Position numbers and translations under genes: made by a program
Notes under the pieces: model-generated
Database searches by the model: none
What the model saw: the letters and a program-made list of their open reading frames with translations, nothing else
What the model was told of the DNA's origin: nothing
Part shown: one piece after another, positions 53,057 to 62,445 of the stretch
Numbering within the stretch: the stretch's first letter is position 1
How the letters are laid out: each line of letters starts with the position of its first letter
Source: Anaeropeptidivorans aminofermentans
GTDB lineage: Bacteria; Bacillota; Clostridia; Lachnospirales; UBA5962
DNA: 64,000 bases
NCBI RefSeq assembly: GCF_940670685.1
Contig: NZ_OW711693.1
Coordinates: forward strand, 682,001 to 746,000
Reading direction: 5' to 3'

Positions 53057-53958
53057 TTTTTTCAACCCTCCAAAATTATTTTGATTTTTGTGATATCCAT
53101 AATTATAAAGATTCATTTTTATAAACGCAATAAGAAATGTATAAATATTTAATATTTGTGAATATTTATACATAAGGCAATTAAAAAATCTGATATTATA
53201 TGGATAAAAATACATCTTGCACCAAATATACAATCATTTGACTTTAAAATTTTTCCAAATCACAGGCTTATAATTTTAAGTGCTTAGTATATAAGTAAAG
53301 GTGCTCTTAGTATTTAATATGCTTGAAATATATTTGGAGGGAGTTTTCAGAGTTACAAGTAAAACAATAGATGAACTTGGCTTCTTTATTTTAGAAAAGG
53401 GAATCTGGACTGAAGGGATATTAAAATGGGATTTGATAATGATGGAAATAGTTTTCTCCTGTCATCAATTACAGATAATAAAATGATATTTGAAAAGAAA
53501 TAGTTTTATTGAAATCAGTATAGAAAGAAGCGTCTTAGTTTCTAAAATTTTAAATTATTGCAGGATAAAGGTACAGATATAATAAACGCAAGTTTTATAA
53601 TTGAAATTATGATAGATATTTGCTTTAAAAATACATCGTGTATAAGCAGTATAATAATAAGAATAAGCCGAACTTTGATTTATAGAGGCATTAAAACATG
53701 CTTATAATAACAGGGATTTCCTTGCTAAACTGGGCCTGTATTTTTTCTGCAATCAGAAAAGACCATGGTGAAGCTTTTGCTTTAATATCCTAAAGTACCT
53801 TTTTTATTGAAACAGCGGGTTAATTTATAGGAGAAGAGTACAATAAACAGAAAATAAGCTTGAAATTGTTCCATCTTATTTATATACTATTTAATCAGAG
53901 GTACCATAGTTTCAGTATCTTACGATAAATATTTAAGTATTTGAAGCGGGGAAAATTC
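53057..53958. other. Divergent intergenic region between argG and the PucR gene
   Basis: The ArgR-type boxes lie at 53139-53172. The rest, up to the PucR ribosome site (GGGGA before 53959), is very AT-rich with no credible gene. A 61-codon frame at 53301 has no ribosome site and no domain. No repeat element of the families listed here was recognised. Confidence 0.5.
53139..53172 (-). promoter_or_regulatory. Tandem ArgR-type ARG boxes before argG
   Basis: TGTATAAATATTTA (53139-53152) and TGAATATTTATACA (53159-53172) each resemble the ARG box (TGAATAWWWATTCA), and together form a larger inverted repeat with 20 bases between box starts. A third, weaker match (TTCATTTTTATAAA) lies at about 53112-53125. 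Such tandem boxes bind the ArgR hexamer with arginine and repress transcription. Confidence 0.7.
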
Positions 53959-55569
53959 ATGGCCTTAACAGTAAGTGAAGCCTTAAAGCTGCCAAGTTTA
54001 AACGAAGCTTTGGTTGTTGCAGGGAAAAAAGGCTTGAGCAGAAGAATAAGTTCTGTAACGGTAATAGAATATTCTGAAAATAGCGATTTGCAAAAACAGC
54101 TTTTAATAAAGGGCAAATTAGGCGAAGAACTTGCAATAACCTGTTTTGCCGCTATCAGAAACAGCATAGAAGACCAATGTGCATGTATCAGGCTTTTAAA
54201 TTCCATTGGCCAGTCTGGCCTGTTGATATATTATATTGGTTTGGTAGTGCCGAAGCTTGATGAAAGCCTTATTATAACTGCGGATGAATTGGATTTTCCG
54301 CTTATTGTTATGCCGGAAAACCGCTCGGATTTCCGTTATTCTGAGGTAATCTATGATGTAATCAGAACCTTGGAAGAAAAACGAAAGAAACAAATATATA
54401 TCGTAAGCGATGTTCTTGAGAACATCTCTTCTCTGAAGAAGGAACAGCGTATCAGTGACAATGTTCTTAGAATAATAAGCAATAGAATACAATGTTCCTT
54501 GGCTCTTTTAACTAAAAATTTTGACGGCGTATACGCTTATGCCTCTTGGCCCATGTCTGCATCTGCCCTTATCGTAAAAATACAAAATGCCTATAAAGAA
54601 AAAAGCTTAAAAATCGGAGAGAATGAAGTTTATAATATAAATGGGCAAAACATATATACCATCACAGAGCGGGTTTCTTTTAAGTCTGTGGATTTTCAAT
54701 ATATTATGATTTCTTCCATGCATGGACCGGTTAATTATAATATTATGGAGCAAATCAATGATATTTTGAAAATATATAACAGCATATGGGGTAAATCCAG
54801 CACAAGCTCGGGAGATTATGAAATTATAAATGCTATTCTTTCAAACGAAGTTTTAAAATTAAGACAGCTGGAAGAAATACTTACAATCGATGTTTCACAG
54901 ATGAAAAATATGTGGGTAGTGAATTTCTCAGAGCACATTAGTAAAAAAGAAATTGACAGCTTAACAGAAAACATAGTGAAGTTTTTAAATATCTATAAGT
55001 TTAAATATATATGCAGCGAGTATATGGAAAAGATTGTTATATTCTTTGAAAGTGACAGCTTCCATACGGAATTAAATAATTTTGCTGAAATGCTTATAAA
55101 GGATTTTCAAAATGTAAATAAAGTTCCCATTATACTATTTACATCAGAAGTAGATGGCACAAAAGATGCAAAGGAATGTTTTATGCTGCTGGAAGAAACA
55201 ATTAAACCGGCTTTACTCATATATCCAAGAAAATATATACTAAACCGAAGTGAAATCATGTTTACTTATAAATGCATGAAAAAAATTGAAAGCAATGAAG
55301 AAAACGAAAACCTTACAGAAATGATAGCGTCTTTAGTAAATGAAGGGGAAGATAATTGTAATACTCTGATAGAGACTCTGGCTGTATTTCTGTTAGATGC
55401 ATCACAAAACATGTCCCAAACGGCAAAACAATTATTTGTTCATTTGAACACAGTAAAATACCGAATCAATAAGGCGTCGGCTGCCCTTAAATTTCAGATA
55501 GGAAAGATGCCGGAAACCTTTGATTTATATACGGAGCTGGCGATTTTGAGATTGCTTGGAAAGAGCTAG
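53959..55569 (+). CDS. PucR-family transcriptional regulator
   Basis: This 536-residue regulator has an N-terminal PucR sensory domain (LTVSEALKLPSLNEALVVAGKKGLSRRISSVTVIEY ... about 1-125), a middle GGDEF-like region and a C-terminal PucR helix-turn-helix (TLAVFLLDASQNMSQTAKQLFVHLNTVKYRINKAS). Members commonly activate purine or amino-acid catabolic genes. A longer frame from 53941 exists, but the ATG at 53959 has the ribosome site. It is probably the regulator of the following DUF1177 and binding-protein genes. Confidence 0.9.
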   Translation: MALTVSEALKLPSLNEALVVAGKKGLSRRISSVTVIEYSENSDLQKQLLIKGKLGEELAITCFAAIRNSIEDQCACIRLLNSIGQSGLLIYYIGLVVPKLDESLIITADELDFPLIVMPENRSDFRYSEVIYDVIRTLEEKRKKQIYIVSDVLENISSLKKEQRISDNVLRIISNRIQCSLALLTKNFDGVYAYASWPMSASALIVKIQNAYKEKSLKIGENEVYNINGQNIYTITERVSFKSVDFQYIMISSMHGPVNYNIMEQINDILKIYNSIWGKSSTSSGDYEIINAILSNEVLKLRQLEEILTIDVSQMKNMWVVNFSEHISKKEIDSLTENIVKFLNIYKFKYICSEYMEKIVIFFESDSFHTELNNFAEMLIKDFQNVNKVPIILFTSEVDGTKDAKECFMLLEETIKPALLIYPRKYILNRSEIMFTYKCMKKIESNEENENLTEMIASLVNEGEDNCNTLIETLAVFLLDASQNMSQTAKQLFVHLNTVKYRINKASAALKFQIGKMPETFDLYTELAILRLLGKS

Positions 55570-55621
55570 TTTAACATGCTTTAAATACAGTAAATAAGCT
55601 TAAAGGCATGCTTTATAGCTT

Positions 55622-55672
55622 AAAAACGCTGTGTTCTTTGTCCAATTTGACAAAGAACACGGCGTTTTTTTA
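55622..55672 (+). terminator. Strong Rho-independent terminator after the PucR gene
   Basis: AAAACGCTGTGTTCTTTGTC, loop CAATTT, GACAAAGAACACGGCG then TTTTTTT. It separates the regulator from the downstream pair. Confidence 0.92.
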
Positions 55673-55797
55673 TTTATGTAAATATTTACTTTTACCGCTA
55701 TAAAAAGTTACTATAGTGGTGCATTGAAATTATATCATCATTTTATTAAAACAATATTGTTTTATTATTGTATGTACAAATGGAAAGAGGCGTTTAT

Positions 55798-56733
55798 ATG
55801 CTAATCAAAGAAATTATAGCTCTTTACGATGTATTGGACAGCAGTTTTGTAGACGGAGAAAAAGTAGCGGCATATTTAAAAAACATCAGGGCAGATGCTG
55901 ATATTTTGACTTATCCTCTGCATGGTCCAAAGGGAAAAACAGATATGATAAAAATACGCATTCCGGGGATAAACGGAAAATCAAAAGGCGGAAATGCTCC
56001 TACCATAGGGCTTTTAGGCCGCCTTGGAGGCCTTGGAGCAAGACCTGAGCTTACAGGCTTTGTATCTGACGGCGACGGCGCTCTGGTTGCACTTGCAATT
56101 GCCGCAAAGCTTTTAGATATGAACAACAAGGGAGACTTTTTAAAAGGCGATGTAATAGTTTCAACCCATATCTGCCCCGATGCCCCGACAAGGCCTCATA
56201 AGCCTGTTCCTTTTATGGATTCTCCCGTGGAGATGGCTCAGGTAAATAAAGAAGAAGTCGATGACGGGCTGGATGCAATATTATCTGTGGACACAACAAA
56301 GGGTAACAGAATTATAAACCACAGAGGCTTTGCCATATCTCCTACCGTAAAAGACGGGTATATTTTAAGGGTAAGCGATGATTTGCTTGATATTATGCAG
56401 ACAACAACGGGATTAATGCCGAAGGTATTTGCCATTACGACACAGGATATTACCCCCTATGGCAATGATGTATATCATTTAAACAGCATTATGCAGCCAT
56501 GTACTGCCACAGCTGCGCCTGTAGTCGGTGTTGCAATAACAACTGAGACCGCCGTAGCAGGCTGTGCAACAGGTGCAACACATTTTACGGACCTTGAAGA
56601 AAGCGCAAGATTTATGCTGGAGGTTGCAAAAGCCTACGGAGAGGGCAAATGCCGTTTTTATGACGAAAAAGAGTATGAACATCTGAATACGCTTTATGGT
56701 TCCATGGCTTATTTAAAGACCATGGGAAAATAG
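55798..56733 (+). CDS. DUF1177 family protein
   Basis: This 311-residue protein resembles the DUF1177 family: LIKEIIALYDVLDSSFVDGEKV at the start, GLLGRLGGLGARPELTGFVSDGDGALVALAIAAKLLDM, VIVSTHICPDAPTRPHKPVPFMDSPVEM and a late GVAITTETAVAGCATGATHF. The conserved D, H and E residues (SDGDGA, THICPDAP) could bind a metal. The biochemical role is unknown; a link with amino-acid or peptide use is suggested by the binding protein next to it. AAAGAGG precedes the ATG at 55798. Confidence 0.82.
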   Translation: MLIKEIIALYDVLDSSFVDGEKVAAYLKNIRADADILTYPLHGPKGKTDMIKIRIPGINGKSKGGNAPTIGLLGRLGGLGARPELTGFVSDGDGALVALAIAAKLLDMNNKGDFLKGDVIVSTHICPDAPTRPHKPVPFMDSPVEMAQVNKEEVDDGLDAILSVDTTKGNRIINHRGFAISPTVKDGYILRVSDDLLDIMQTTTGLMPKVFAITTQDITPYGNDVYHLNSIMQPCTATAAPVVGVAITTETAVAGCATGATHFTDLEESARFMLEVAKAYGEGKCRFYDEKEYEHLNTLYGSMAYLKTMGK

Positions 56734-56795
56734 ATTCAATCGGTTAGAACTCAATATTTGCTATAAGCAATTATTTTATAAGAAGAGGTGCAAAA

Positions 56796-58346
56796 ATGAA
56801 AAGAAAAAGTATAAATACCTTATCTATGATTCTGGTAGGGCTGCTTTCCTTTGGGCTTTTGTCAGGCTGTGGGGGAAATTCTGCTGCAGCGCCTTCCGAT
56901 GCTTCACCGGCAAAGACCGAAGAAAAATCTGATACGCTTGTAATTGCAATGGAAAATGAGCCGCCAAATCTTTCAGGCGCCGAACACAACTCCCAGACAG
57001 CAGCATATTTTAATGATTTAACTTACAGTACGCTGTTTAGAAACGGCGTAGATTTAGCCCCCCATCCGAATCTGGTTGAATCCTACGAAGCCATCAGCGA
57101 TTCAGAATGGACATTTACCCTAAAGCAGGGCATTAAATTCCATAACGGAGAAGAGCTTACAACAGCGGACGTTAAGGCAACTTTGGATTATATTAAAACC
57201 TGCGCTGAAACGGAACAGTATTCAAAATCCATAGGTTCTGTGGAGATTGTAGATGAGTATACATTTAAAATATATACAGACGGCCCCCAGGCAACATTAC
57301 TTGGGGACTTAGCATACCATTCAGCAGTGATACTGCCAAAGTCTTTGATTGAAAGCGGTCATGATTTCAAAAAAGAGCCTGTTGGCTGCGGCCCATATAA
57401 ATTTGTAGAATGGATATTCGGCGAAAAGCTTACTTTTGAAAAGTTTGACGATTATTTTGACAAAGAGCATATGCCTTCTATTAAAAATTTAGAAGTTAGA
57501 ATAATTCCTGAAGGCTCCACAAGATCAATTGCCCTGGAAACAGGAGAAGCAGATTTCATCGTAGAAGTTCCTGCTACAGAAATTGAAAAGCTTAGAGGCA
57601 ATGAAAACATCGTTGTCCTTGAAAACAGCAGCACAATGTATAATTATCTTGTATTAAATACTGAAAAAGAGCCTTTTAATAACCCTGAAATAAGAAGAGC
57701 GATTAATATGGCTATTGATAAAGAGGCTGTCGTAATGGTTGCAGACAATGGCTTCGGCGATATTTCTATAGGCCAGGCGCCAATGGGCATGCTGGGCTCA
57801 ACTGAGAATAAAGCCGATACATATAATCTTGAAAAAGCCAAGGAAATATTTGCGGCAGAAGGCGTAGATCCTTCTACGATTGAGTTTTCTATTATCTGCT
57901 CCAACGACACAAGAAAAAGGGCAGCGGAAGTTATCCAATCCAATTTAGCGGAATTAGGTATAAACGTTGCAGTAGAAAGCATGGATTTAGCTACTTACTT
58001 CAGCGTGACATCAGAAGGTAATTTTACGGCTTGTATATCTAACTGGATGACGAGCGATATGATTCTTTTCTTAAAAGGAGCGCTGTTTTCAGAATCCATT
58101 AACGGTTCTAACAGAGCAAGATACAATAATCCTGAATTTGATGCGCTGTTAAGGGAAGCCATGGTTACACTGGATGTTTCAGAAAGGGAAAAAATACTCA
58201 CTTCTGCCATAGAAGTGCTTAATGAAACCACGGCACAAATTCCTCTTTACCAAAACAAAATGTTCAGAGCCCATAAGAAGGATTTAGAAGGTGTAGTAGT
58301 ATCCCCTGCAGGAACCATGTTCTTTGAGGACGTAAGCTGGAAATAA
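56796..58346 (+). CDS. Oligopeptide-type ABC substrate-binding lipoprotein, no transporter adjacent
   Basis: This is a family 5 solute-binding protein of 516 residues. It has a lipoprotein signal with lipobox LSGC near residue 25, then LVIAMENEPPNLSGAEHNSQT, WTFTLKQGIKFHNGEELTTADVKATLDYIK, GCGPYKFVEWIFGEKLTFEKFDDYFD, NNPEIRRAINMAIDKEAVVMVADNG and RARYNNPEFDALLREAMVTL. Genes of this type normally precede two permeases and two ATPases; here decayed sequence follows, so it must work with a transporter encoded elsewhere. It is probably co-transcribed with the DUF1177 gene. Confidence 0.9.
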   Translation: MKRKSINTLSMILVGLLSFGLLSGCGGNSAAAPSDASPAKTEEKSDTLVIAMENEPPNLSGAEHNSQTAAYFNDLTYSTLFRNGVDLAPHPNLVESYEAISDSEWTFTLKQGIKFHNGEELTTADVKATLDYIKTCAETEQYSKSIGSVEIVDEYTFKIYTDGPQATLLGDLAYHSAVILPKSLIESGHDFKKEPVGCGPYKFVEWIFGEKLTFEKFDDYFDKEHMPSIKNLEVRIIPEGSTRSIALETGEADFIVEVPATEIEKLRGNENIVVLENSSTMYNYLVLNTEKEPFNNPEIRRAINMAIDKEAVVMVADNGFGDISIGQAPMGMLGSTENKADTYNLEKAKEIFAAEGVDPSTIEFSIICSNDTRKRAAEVIQSNLAELGINVAVESMDLATYFSVTSEGNFTACISNWMTSDMILFLKGALFSESINGSNRARYNNPEFDALLREAMVTLDVSEREKILTSAIEVLNETTAQIPLYQNKMFRAHKKDLEGVVVSPAGTMFFEDVSWK

Positions 58347-58848
58347 ATAGGTCAATGAGATTATCTGCTAATACACTGTCTCAATAAAATAGATATTCAA
58401 AATACCCCCTGTTGATAGGATTAAACTACAAGAGGGGGTAAAATTATGCGGGATTATATAAAAACATAAAGGAATTTGAAGAAAACAAAGTCTTTAAAAA
58501 GCTTAGGGTAGAATCATTGTAAAATGGGGAAAAGATTGGCTATAATAAGGAGGAAAGTTTAAAAATCTTTTGAAGGGCTGTTCAGGGAGCAAAAAAATTC
58601 AGAACACATTCCTAAAACCAAGGGGTATCCTAAAAAGGGCTCTCCTCAAAGTAATAGCTGAATTTTAAAAAAATAAGCGCTTAAATATAGAAAATAGCTT
58701 GTTATAAGAATCTTTAAAATCAACGAAAGAATCCTATTACACATATCTATAGACTTATAATACAAGCATTAATTGTGATAAAAATGGGCCTTGGAAGCTT
58801 TTAATTTGACATTATATTTAGTAAATAGTATAATTTAAAAAAATTTAA
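58347..58848 (+). pseudogene. Decayed small gene in AT-rich DNA
   Basis: From about 58460 the sequence reads, with two or three frame changes, as KEFEENKVFKKLRVESL, then KWGKDWL, then SFEGLFREQKNSEHIPKTKG (to about 58660). Each piece is free of stops in its own frame and coherent in composition, so this looks like a broken gene of roughly 70 codons. I do not recognise the family. A CCCCCT ... AGGGGG inverted repeat precedes it (about 58405-58440). Confidence 0.35.
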
Positions 58849-59081
58849 TATAAAGTAAAACAAGTTTAAGATAGTAATAAAAACCTATTTTTTATAAATG
58901 GCCTAAATATATTAAAATGCTATATTTAAACCATGCATAATTAATAAACTTAAAAAGAAGTTTGTTAATTATAAGGGAACGTTCACCTGAAAATGCCTTA
59001 CAGTGAGGCTGTAAAAGTATTTTTAGGTTCATAAAGTAAAATATACGGTTTTTATTCCTGTAATTAATTTGTTTTACTATA
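58849..59081. repeat. Long family C foldback element
   Basis: TATAAAGTAAAACAAG at one end and TTTGTTTTACTATA at the other. It contains AAAAACCTATTTTTTATAAATGG, the inner GTTCACCTGAAAATGCC hairpin and GGTTTTTATTCCTG. It matches the elements at 10215-10440 and 63016-63243 and ends four bases before the cobalamin riboswitch. Confidence 0.75.
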
Positions 59082-59084
59082 AGT

Positions 59085-59248
59085 ATAAAGATTTTGCGTA
59101 AGTATTTTACGCAGGAAGTCGGGTTAGATTCCCGCACAGGAACGCTGCTGTAATAACGGAGTGCACCCTCACAGGTAAAAGCCGGTCACTGAACATTGTT
59201 TGGGAAGACGAGGGTCCATGCTGATGTTGAGTCAGAATACATCTTTAT
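59085..59248 (+). promoter_or_regulatory. Cobalamin (B12) riboswitch
   Basis: ATAAAGAT at 59085-59092 and ATCTTTAT at 59241-59248 form the closing P1 stem. Between them are the conserved blocks: GTCGGGTTAGATTCCCGCACAGG, ACGCTGCTGTAATAACGGAGTG (the B12-box region GC-GC--GTAA), GCCGGTCACTG, TTTGGGAAGACGAGGG and TTGAGTCAGAATAC. A terminator follows 80 bases on, so adenosylcobalamin probably turns off transcription of the next gene. Confidence 0.92.
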
Positions 59249-59329
59249 GACTAAATTATAAGGCCTTTCGGATTCAAAGGTGCTGATTATGATTGCTATG
59301 CTCATTTATGGTATAGCAGCTGCTGTTGT

Positions 59330-59365
59330 AACCACATCCGGCTTTAGGCTGGGTGTGGTTTTTTG
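59330..59365 (+). terminator. Riboswitch-associated terminator
   Basis: AACCACATCC ... GGGTGTGGTT followed by TTTTG. Before it lies the hairpin TGCTATGC / GTATAGCA (about 59294-59318), a candidate antiterminator. Confidence 0.8.
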
Positions 59366-59415
59366 CAATAAATAGATTAATATTCTAAATAAAGTCAATT
59401 AGAGGGGGATTAGCG

Positions 59416-59754
59416 ATGAAAAAAATTGCCATGATGAATTGTCTGAAGTCAAACAGAGTGTGTACCGGTGCGGCCTGCCTGAACGCATTTAACGCCCGTA
59501 CAGTAGGATTTGAACGATACCGTGATGAGGAATTGGAGCTGGTTGCGCTTATGTGGTGCAATGGATGCGATGCTGAAGCAGATGAAGACAGCGGCATGAT
59601 TGAGAAGCTTGAACGGTTGCAGAGTATCGGAACCCAGGTTTTACATATTGGCAAATGTACGAAAAATAAAGCAGGGGAGGAGTGCCCCATTATTAGTAAA
59701 GCGGCAGATATCCTTGAACGGCAGGGAATTCAAATTGTTCGCGGAACGCATTAA
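59416..59754 (+). CDS. CGGC-like cysteine-rich protein under B12 control
   Basis: This 112-residue soluble protein begins MKKIAMMNCLKSNRVCTGAACLNAFNAR and has LMWCNGCD at mid-length and GKCTKNKAGEECPIISK later, the layout of CGGC-domain proteins (pfam08821 as I recall), with WCNGC in place of the CGGC core. Seven to eight cysteines suggest metal or cluster binding. The family's function is not established. AGGGGG precedes the ATG. Control by the cobalamin riboswitch ties it to corrinoid or cobalt metabolism; what it does there is open. Confidence 0.8.
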   Translation: MKKIAMMNCLKSNRVCTGAACLNAFNARTVGFERYRDEELELVALMWCNGCDAEADEDSGMIEKLERLQSIGTQVLHIGKCTKNKAGEECPIISKAADILERQGIQIVRGTH

Positions 59755-60099
59755 ATATAAAGATTTAAATAGGGATAGGTTGGGTATTTCTAAATCTTTC
59801 TTTATAGCGAATATTTGTGTTGTACCGAGTATGGTGCAGTATAGACATTCGCTTTTTTTCCGTTGTAAAAAGTATTTTGCATAAAACTTTATGCAGTAAA
59901 TTTCTCATAAAGAAGTGCAGTTCATTTGCTTTTATACTGAAGGGAATAAAGCCAAACAAGATTAAGGCAATATTAAAAACCTATTTTTCATGAACGGCTT
60001 AAATATATAAAAACACTATATTTAAACCATTCAGAATATATAGTCTTTATTTCAGCTTGATTTTAAATTTACTATATACCCATAAAAACAGATGCTGGA
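59755..60099. repeat. Non-coding region with a family C element
   Basis: Positions about 59955-60076 hold a family C copy (TTAAAAACCTATTTTTCATGAACGG ... TTTTAAATTTACTATA). Traces of families A and B (AGTAAATTTCTCATAAAGAAG, TTCATTTGCTTTTATACTG) lie at about 59896-59945. No gene is seen. Confidence 0.6.
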
Positions 60100-60393
60100 T
60101 TATTCCTTTTTCTTATGAAAAGCTGAAGGAACAAATCGATAAGCTTCTTTTTTATCCATTTTCGTAATATACCTTGTGGCTATTTTTTCACCGCAGTTGG
60201 GGCAAAAGATTGCCCCGTGATAAAGGGAAAAGTCAATAGTACCTTCAATGATTCTGTCGTTATACATTTTTACAAAATTACTTTCCCCAACCTTTTGGTA
60301 TTTAGCGATATAGTGTTTGCAGTAAGCACAGCTTACAATAAGGACATGGCTTCCTCTTATTTTTTTGCAATTTGGATTTTTATATATTTTCAT
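60100..60393 (-). CDS. Small zinc-ribbon protein, clostridial, unknown function
   Basis: This 97-residue protein has CAYCKHYIAKYQKVG and FCPNCGEKIATRY, two CxxC pairs forming a zinc ribbon, and an N-terminal NPNCKK. The longer frame to 60564 is not supported, because GGAGAG lies just before the ATG at 60393. It could bind nucleic acid or protein; nothing in the neighbourhood tells more. Confidence 0.7.
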   Translation of the reverse strand: MKIYKNPNCKKIRGSHVLIVSCAYCKHYIAKYQKVGESNFVKMYNDRIIEGTIDFSLYHGAIFCPNCGEKIATRYITKMDKKEAYRFVPSAFHKKKE

Positions 60394-60710
60394 AGCTCTC
60401 CATTCTCCATATATTTTATTTTTGAAGGCAAGAGGAAAGTTGAAAAATAACGATGCTTTTAATAAATGAATGCTTTTTAGAAAGAAATCCACGATAAACC
60501 CATGAATCGTTTGTCTATCGCTAAAAATAGGTTTTTGGCGTGGTCCCCATAGGAAAGTATCCAAAGTTCTTTTGAAACTTTGGATACTTTTGCATTTTAT
60601 CCGAAATAAATTCGGACAAAATACAAAAAGCCCGCGGCGCTGAAACCTAAAAAATTAATATGCTTTTTTCACCAGTTTGTTTTGGAAAGAAATCCTTTAG
60701 CATGACGATT
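60394..60710. other. Intergenic region with bidirectional hairpin
   Basis: AGTATCCAAAGTT ... AACTTTGGATACT at 60555-60590, flanked by CTTTTG and AAAAG, probably ends the minus-strand regulator transcript. The rest holds no gene that I can support. Confidence 0.55.
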
Positions 60711-62048
60711 TTATAGGCTGTCTAGTTTATCTACGAATATTTTATATACAAGGATGGGGCGGCCCTTTGTAGTTGACTGCCTTTGCTCAACCACTTCTGC
60801 AAGTCCGCAATTTTTTAAGGACGATAGAAAACGGTTGGCGCTTCTTTGGGTTATGGCGAGTTTATGACTCATTTCCTCTGATGTAATTTTATGGCCTTCC
60901 ATGGTTTTGGCAACGGAAAATACCTTCTGTATTGTAAGGGTGGAAAGCCCTGAAATCTTGGAAAGCTTTTTAACCGGCTCTGATATATTTCGTGAAATCA
61001 CAAAAGGCTGCAGCCCCTTTAAGGAGAAAATCAGTTCATCTTTTTCATTTATCAGGCAGCTTGAGGAGCTTAAAGACAAAGAGGCTTCTCTATTGGCATC
61101 TACTGCGTTAATTCTTGCCTGATATAAGGTAGCGCCGATGCCATAGCCTATGTGTACGTCAAAATCTAACTTTGATTTTAAAAATGCTTGCAGCTTGCAT
61201 ATGCTAAAGCCATCGGTTATGGTTTCAACGGTTTTTCTGTTGGTAAGAATTTCGCAGCCCAGATATTCCTTCTGTACTAAATAGTCAATCTGCATTACGT
61301 TGCTAAAGCGGTTTACAGCCCTGAGCAATGCTTTTTGTCTTTTTTCCATATCCTCCGCATCTTTTTCAATTGCAGGATTTACAAGGATTGCCGAGGGTTG
61401 ATTTTCCCGAAGGTTCTTAATTGTTACTTCCTGTGCTGTTGCAAGGCATACATATTCTACATAAGAAAGGCTTGGATATGCAAAATAAATAGGAAGATTC
61501 GAATCCTGCAATTGATGCATAATACTGCTGAAACGCGTAATAGAAACATCGATTTCGCCGTTTTTCCATAGTTCAAGATGCTTTCGGGCATATTCTTCTT
61601 CCGCATTTAAAAGCTGGTCCAGGCTCATTTTTTCTATTTCATTTGCTATAAAAATAGAGATATCAGACTTCCTTTTTCCCAGCAGGTATTCATATATATT
61701 AATTTTTCCTATATCCAGAAGATCCGCATAAATACGGTTCATCTCTATATTTCTATTATGATATAAAATCTGTAAAAACAGTTTATAAAGCCCTGCATCG
61801 TCATTATTAAAAGGACGAATTATTTTTTCGCTTTCAGGAAAGCTGTGGTTAATAACTTGCGCAGGAAAGGAGCCGCTGGTTACGATTCCTTGAACCCTTT
61901 CAGGTATAGATTTATAGATTTCAGGAATGTCCTTAAAGGTGTTATATGAATATATCGTGTATTTGCCGTCCCAATTAATTTCTTTCATGGAATCATTTAC
62001 AAAGTCTTTCAAGAAATCTGTCGCAATTATTGCCAGCTCAGGCTGCAT
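60711..62048 (-). CDS. Transcriptional regulator with sensory domain and C-terminal HTH
   Basis: This 445-residue protein has three parts. Residues about 1-170 begin QPELAIIATDFLKDFV and include RVQGIVTSGSFPAQVI, similar in style to the PrpR-N sensory fold. A middle region (about 215-350) with VHIGYGIGATLYQARINAVDANREA resembles a GGDEF/GTP cyclohydrolase III-like domain. The C-terminal winged helix (about 385-440) has EEMSHKLAITQRSANRFLSSLKNCGLAEV. AGAGGG precedes the ATG. The ligand and targets are unknown. Confidence 0.75.
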   Translation of the reverse strand: MQPELAIIATDFLKDFVNDSMKEINWDGKYTIYSYNTFKDIPEIYKSIPERVQGIVTSGSFPAQVINHSFPESEKIIRPFNNDDAGLYKLFLQILYHNRNIEMNRIYADLLDIGKINIYEYLLGKRKSDISIFIANEIEKMSLDQLLNAEEEYARKHLELWKNGEIDVSITRFSSIMHQLQDSNLPIYFAYPSLSYVEYVCLATAQEVTIKNLRENQPSAILVNPAIEKDAEDMEKRQKALLRAVNRFSNVMQIDYLVQKEYLGCEILTNRKTVETITDGFSICKLQAFLKSKLDFDVHIGYGIGATLYQARINAVDANREASLSLSSSSCLINEKDELIFSLKGLQPFVISRNISEPVKKLSKISGLSTLTIQKVFSVAKTMEGHKITSEEMSHKLAITQRSANRFLSSLKNCGLAEVVEQRQSTTKGRPILVYKIFVDKLDSL

Positions 62049-62445
62049 CTTTATTCACCCTCTGTTTATAGTCTTTTATATTTTAACACACAAACAATTA
62101 AATTTATAGATATAAGAGATAGTAGATTGACTAAGCAATAAAAAATACCGAGAACGATTACCTGAATTTCTATATGCCTTGTACTATTCATTTCTTAAAG
62201 TGACATGTTTAGAAAAAGGAGCTTAGCGTTACAAATTAGTCTCTTTGATATAAGTGTTACTTATTATCCTTCTGTATAAAAGAGAAAAAAATAATAATTT
62301 GGTTTAATAAAGAAATCATAGAAAAGCATCGTTTTGATAGAAGATGCCATTAAATATTAAAACTATTTGTAAAATATGCCATAAAATAAGAAAAAATAAT
62401 ACGAAATTATATAAATATAATATATAGGATTGAGCAAGCTATTTA
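62049..62445. other. AT-rich non-coding stretch
   Basis: Nothing recognisable: no ORF, no repeat family, no clear terminator. It directly precedes the aspartyl-tRNA synthetase scrap but shows no sign of the missing part of that gene. Confidence 0.4.

Noticed and set aside
53301-53486. 61-codon ORF between argG and the PucR gene
   Set aside because: GGAGG lies inside the frame rather than before it, the composition is that of random AT-rich DNA, and no domain is seen.
59085-59415. Reading the small ORFs in the B12 riboswitch region as genes
   Set aside because: The conserved riboswitch blocks and P1 pairing explain the sequence better.
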